A DNA stretch of 64,000 bases, from contig NC_135565.1 in the NCBI RefSeq assembly GCF_964340395.1, positions 21,290,709 through 21,354,708 of the forward strand, written 5' to 3'. This DNA comes from Glandiceps talaboti (taxonomy: Eukaryota; Hemichordata; Enteropneusta; Spengelidae). Below the pieces are notes generated by a model that worked only from the letters and a program-made list of their open reading frames with translations, ran no database searches and had not been told where the DNA came from. A program made the position numbers and the translations under genes. Shown one piece after another: positions 61,301-64,000 of the stretch. Within the stretch, counting starts at the first letter, position 1, and each line of letters starts with the position of its first letter.

Positions 61301-63272
61301 ATTTTCGAAAATAAACACGCCTTCTATAGAGATCCGTTGACTGTTTTCAAAAACACCGACAGAACATGAAAGACACCGCGCCTTTAATCTATACTTACAA
61401 GTGCCAACAACTGTAATATCGATAGGTTCCTGTGTTTATTCATATCTGCGTGTGTTTGTGAATTAAACAACGTTTTAACATCGACTAGCTTATAATGACT
61501 GGTTTACATCCTTGTTAACAAGGTTATTGTATATCTCACCATTGAAAAAACAACAAAATAATATTAAAGCCTCAAAAAAAATTGAAGCCAGCTGAACGAG
61601 CTGTTTGGTGTCGTTATTGGAAATAGTATTTTACATTCATTACATTCAAAGATACCACGAAATTGTTGGTTTATTAATTGCACAGGGTTTAAATTTGCTC
61701 AACCATTGATTTTATGACAGCATTGACAACTCTTCAGTCAGGACATTACAGCTATTTACACAATTTTATAGATAGAGCGCACTTCGTGTGCTTGACAACA
61801 GATATGGCATGGATGCTCATCATGGTTTAAAATGAAATTATCGGTGAAGGTTTATATACAGTTTAAAGTGGCACAATCTGAGTTTATAAGTATTTTAAAT
61901 CAAGTAAAAATACTTAAATAAAACCACATTCCAGTATAATGTTAATGTGAATGTATGTCTCCTATAAGGCTATAACCGTATGATTGTCTTCTCGCATTGT
62001 AAGAACAGTATAAGCTTATCGTACAGTAGGGAGTTTTCTGAACTTGTTTTGGTTTGTATCATAAATTACGTCATCGGATTATTTATGAGTTATTTCTTAA
62101 TACTAAGTTTGAGTTCAGTTAATTACAAGTGCTGGTTAAGCGTGCTTCAGTAAGTACAATACTGCAAGCACCCTTTATTTAAATATGTAGTAAGAACTAC
62201 GTGGACATAATTACATGCATATAAACCCAGCTTGTGCTCATTGAATTTGTGTAATGTGTGGTTAAAGAAATCTATAAAACACCCACAATGCAATCTAAAT
62301 CTAATAGTAAATAACTAATTACTATACACCAACATAATGATTGTATAAATGATATTTCTTCGCTTCACTCGACTCATTCAACGTGATATTTTGATTTTGG
62401 TCAAACTACCATTTATTTTATAATATTACTTTCAGCATATTAATTAATTCCAGTTATTTTTTTAATCCAAATGGTAAACTCACGTATACTAGACTTCTGA
62501 TAACAATTGTGTTTATGTTGATCCCAGCAGCAATTGTATTGGGTACATGATTGTGGCCCAGGTATAAATGCGCTGTCCAATATAGTACATGGTATTCTAA
62601 GATCAGGTGCAGTCCAACATGGCGAACCTATATCGAGCGAGGCAAGATTAATCTTCGAAAGTGATTATCACAGAAACTTTATCGTCTCAAACTTGCTATG
62701 GAGAGTGTTTATTTCTATTCTATTCTATTCTATTCTATTCTATTCTATTCTATTCTATTCTATTCTATTCAATTCTATTCTATTCTATTCTATTCTATTC
62801 TATTCTAGTCGTTTTCAGCCTTGAATAAAAGAACAATTGAATTTTACATAATTTTGTAATAATATGAGATCAAATATAAATTAAAAACAATTTAAAAAGT
62901 ATGTGCTACTACTCACTGAAAATGAAATCAATAAATGAAACTAAAATTAAAAAAGAGTTGTTTTTTTATTTTATATTTAGATGACAAAACTAATTTGACT
63001 AAGTTTGAGTAATGTACGGACGCGTGATATTAGATTAAGATCTTTATAAAAAAACCAACAAATACAACAACATATTAATAAATAAATAAATAAATAAACA
63101 GTCATCACCATCAACAACTATAAAAATACCATTAATGGTTCGTTCAATTGTTTGATATATAAATTTATAAACATGTACACGTACCTTCATTTGAAAGTCC
63201 AGTTATTTCAAAAGTGACAACAGATATCAGTATTAATGCTAAACTAAAGACAGTATGTGATATTTTATCCAT
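39507..63272 (-). CDS. Mosaic LDLa/LRR G-protein-coupled receptor (GRL101-like), copy B, 29 exons
   Basis: Same 29-exon structure and predicted ~1949-residue protein as the gene at 9676-33350, on the same strand. Every exon was located with intact borders and no stop. Differences seen: Ala to Thr and Thr to Asn before TM3, Val to Ile after it, Ile to Ser in LDLa 7, Leu to Ile in the lectin, and N/S, R/K, D/E at the C-terminus. Exon 2 has only silent changes. Nothing suggests a pseudogene. If it is a true paralogue both receptors could be expressed with nearly identical specificity; if it is a haplotype duplicate they are alleles. Confidence 0.9.
39911..40034. repeat. (CAGA)n microsatellite, unit B
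   Basis: Interrupted CAGA run with cata and gata variants, orthologous to 10081-10173. Confidence 0.96.
40575..41608 (-). CDS. Receptor copy B exon 27: hinge and seven-transmembrane domain
   Basis: Same borders as copy A. Three substitutions around TM2-TM3 (A to T, T to N, V to I). NWLP, NPMLY and the SVIRC end of TM3 are unchanged. Confidence 0.97.
42161..43851 (-). CDS. Receptor copy B exons 22-26: LRR N-cap and four LRRs
   Basis: Exons 43749-43851, 43313-43387, 42917-42988, 42722-42793 and 42161-42232; sequence as in copy A. Confidence 0.92.
43901..44544. repeat. (ATTT)n, (ACA)n, (ACAT)n cluster, unit B
   Basis: Orthologue of the 14037-14656 cluster. The ATTT and ACA runs are longer and the ACGC block is shorter. 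Confidence 0.96.
44572..48381 (-). CDS. Receptor copy B exons 15-21: seven LDLa repeats
   Basis: Exons 48265-48381, 47555-47665, 46945-47073, 46104-46223, 45448-45588, 44863-44985 and 44572-44691, all phase 1-1 and the same lengths as in copy A. Exon 17 starts with Pro-Ala where copy A has Ala-Val; exon 21 carries Ile to Ser. This is the most diverged part of the gene. Confidence 0.9.
45017..45373. repeat. (ATTC)n, (ATCC)n, (ACAT)n cluster, unit B
   Basis: Orthologue of 15129-15525 with different tract lengths. Confidence 0.96.
46850..46904. repeat. (ACC)n tract, unit B intron 17
   Basis: ACC run retained; the long ACA run seen in unit A is nearly absent. Confidence 0.93.
47215..47410. repeat. 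Expanded gaatattgc minisatellite, unit B intron 16
   Basis: About 60 bp longer than in unit A. Confidence 0.82.
47815..48022. repeat. (CACC)n(CACT)n alternating array, unit B intron 15
   Basis: Alternating blocks of CACC and CACT. It gives a spurious Thr/His/Pro/Ser reading frame on the plus strand. Confidence 0.95.
48815..49036. mobile_element. ~220-bp insertion in unit B intron 14, possible MITE
   Basis: Absent from unit A at ~18705. Imperfect inverted ends around GAACTTGCAATCC (left) and the complement of ggtttgcaagttcc (right). Element class uncertain; a deletion in unit A is the alternative. Confidence 0.5.
49322..50660 (-). CDS. Receptor copy B exons 12-14: C-type lectin domain
   Basis: Exons 50460-50660, 49801-49882 and 49322-49473. 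QPD and WYD motifs kept; LFICK replaces LFLCK, and one residue near SINSATEAE differs (aattaat / aataat region). Confidence 0.94.
51771..52199 (-). CDS. Receptor copy B exon 11: CUB domain
   Basis: Identical to copy A; the adjacent (ATC)n tract differs in length and motif. Confidence 0.92.
52218..52357. repeat. (ATC)n(ACC)n(ATCACC)n(ATC)n tract, unit B
   Basis: Orthologue of 22230-22408, shorter and with a hexanucleotide ATCACC interior. Confidence 0.96.
52608..52862 (-). CDS. Receptor copy B exon 10: PAN/apple domain
   Basis: Same protein as copy A; one silent SNP in the Leu-Thr codons near the donor (ttagac / ttaaac). Confidence 0.84.
53422..54694 (-). CDS. Receptor copy B exons 8-9: F5/8 type C domain
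   Basis: Exons 54330-54694 and 53422-53575. One silent SNP near 54582 (ggcagat / ggtagat). Confidence 0.84.
55381..55671 (-). CDS. Receptor copy B exon 7: Link-like domain (tentative)
   Basis: Identical to copy A in the coding part. Confidence 0.71.
56187..56309 (-). CDS. Receptor copy B exon 6: EGF-like domain
   Basis: Six-cysteine EGF module identical to copy A. Confidence 0.92.
56636..56948. repeat. 52-bp minisatellite, unit B intron 5
   Basis: Same six copies as 26692-27004, no unit gained or lost. Confidence 0.92.
57083..57543. mobile_element. MITE with GAGAGGTTTAGAT ends, unit B
   Basis: Orthologue of 27139-27598, almost identical. Confidence 0.74.
57609..58073. mobile_element. Inverted-repeat element, unit B
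   Basis: Orthologue of 27665-28128. Confidence 0.63.
58183..58464 (-). CDS. Receptor copy B exon 5: kringle-like domain
   Basis: Identical in protein to copy A (YRG...CIHW...FCR pattern). Confidence 0.77.
58872..59744 (-). CDS. Receptor copy B exons 3-4: galactose-binding-like modules (tentative)
   Basis: Exons 59439-59744 and 58872-59141, no amino-acid change from copy A seen. Confidence 0.7.
62484..62627 (-). CDS. Receptor copy B exon 2: trefoil-like module
   Basis: Same protein sequence as copy A; the two SNPs in the TCCTGTACA / TCATGTACC stretch are silent. Confidence 0.72.
62712..62806. repeat. (TATTC)n repeat, unit B
   Basis: Shorter orthologue of 32763-32885 with the same single CAATTC interruption. 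Confidence 0.96.
63185..63272 (-). CDS. Receptor copy B exon 1: signal peptide
   Basis: Same ATG and hydrophobic core as copy A; donor GAAG|gtacgt. Confidence 0.87.
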
Positions 63273-64000
63273 TATACTGTCTTTAACATTTCGAACCTCG
63301 CTTTCTTGAGCTTCTGTCCGCTATAAATGATTTTGAAAAGTGATATGTTCTGCATTTAGTCTAACAGATGCTTGAAATGCACGACGTCACATCGTGTCAG
63401 GAAGTTGGCATGGTTACGGCAGAAGACAAAGGGCACATATCCGACAGAACATAAACTCATAAACTTTTCAGTTTTGAGGTCCTACTTGTTTAATTTCTTA
63501 CAATGTCATCCGTGTCATTGAAACTTTCCGTAAATTCCGGATCTCTGATCTAACCATTACCAATGTCTCATAAGATTTTTTTTTTTCAAAGGCCTATCTT
63601 TCCACAAAAATTATTTAAATCCACCATTCATTGTTTAGGCCAGAAAATATGAAAAGGCTGTTTAACGGGCCTAACCTAGCCATAGTTTTGGCTCTGATAC
63701 AAACACAGTAATTACAAATTCATGACAAGGTATTCACTCGAAGGAGGATAATACAAAGTGTTAGGATTGACATGAGCCCCCGGAGGGGTGGGGTGTGCAA
63801 GTCCCATAGACGGCAATACGCAGAGGGTTCGCCCTAACCGGTTTTTTTTATGCTGGTTGGTATCAGAAAGGGTATACTTTTCATGAGGTGGTGGTATGAG
63901 AATGGGTCGGGTGAATCAAAACTGGCGTTAATTAACAGAGACTATGCAGTCAACCCTGGAAGCGTTTCAACCTGGTGTATCCACCTTCAAAACTTCCGTA

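Larger units (their letters stand above)
34689..64000. repeat. Unit B of the large direct duplication (right edge off window)
   Basis: Near-identical to unit A through exons and most introns. Differences: a 3.1 kb insertion at ~34897-38022; a ~220-bp insertion near 48815-49036; loss of the (TCTG)n tract present in A; an expanded CACC/CACT array near 47815-48020; many microsatellite length changes. Confidence 0.93.

Overview
This is an animal (metazoan) nuclear DNA window, AT-rich, with short exons in long introns, GT-AG splice sites, tRNA-derived SINEs, MITE-like elements and very many microsatellites. The gene content (an LDLa/LRR/7TM receptor of the kind best known from the snail receptor GRL101, plus PUM3) fits an invertebrate, most plausibly a marine lophotrochozoan such as a mollusc, brachiopod or annelid. 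The sequence alone does not fix the species. Nothing bacterial, no CRISPR and no intact autonomous transposon were seen.

Layout. (1) Positions 1-7629, minus strand: the 5' nine exons (406 codons, open throughout) of PUM3, the nucleolar Pumilio-homologue/Puf-A protein; the 3' exons lie off the left edge. Its introns are full of minisatellites, and three of these arrays are made from copies of PUM3's own exon 3' ends with their splice donors. (2) 7863-~34688: unit A of a large direct duplication. It carries a 29-exon minus-strand gene (9676..33350) for a 1949-residue mosaic G-protein-coupled receptor. (3) 34689-64000: unit B, a near-identical second copy (gene at 39507..63272), cut by the window edge beyond its gene. 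A 3.1 kb insertion near its start contains a foldback element with ~620 bp inverted arms.

Receptor architecture from N to C terminus: signal peptide, trefoil-like module, two galactose-binding-like modules, kringle-like, EGF, Link-like, F5/8 type C (discoidin), PAN/apple, CUB, C-type lectin with a QPD motif, seven LDLa repeats, LRR N-cap and four LRRs, seven-helix domain, then a cytoplasmic tail with a kinase-catalytic-loop-like stretch. The modelled exons join in frame (5850 nt including stop). Almost all ectodomain junctions are phase 1, while the LRR exons are 72-75 nt at phase 2, the pattern of ancestral LGR/relaxin-receptor genes. The inferred picture is an LGR-type receptor whose ectodomain grew by exon shuffling of adhesion and lectin modules.

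Both receptor copies are open in every exon, with only a handful of amino-acid differences seen. Divergence is concentrated in the LDLa/CTLD intron region, where microsatellites have changed greatly, and is very low elsewhere. Either this is a young tandem duplication with patchy homogenisation, or it is an assembly that strung two haplotypes together. The window cannot decide between these.
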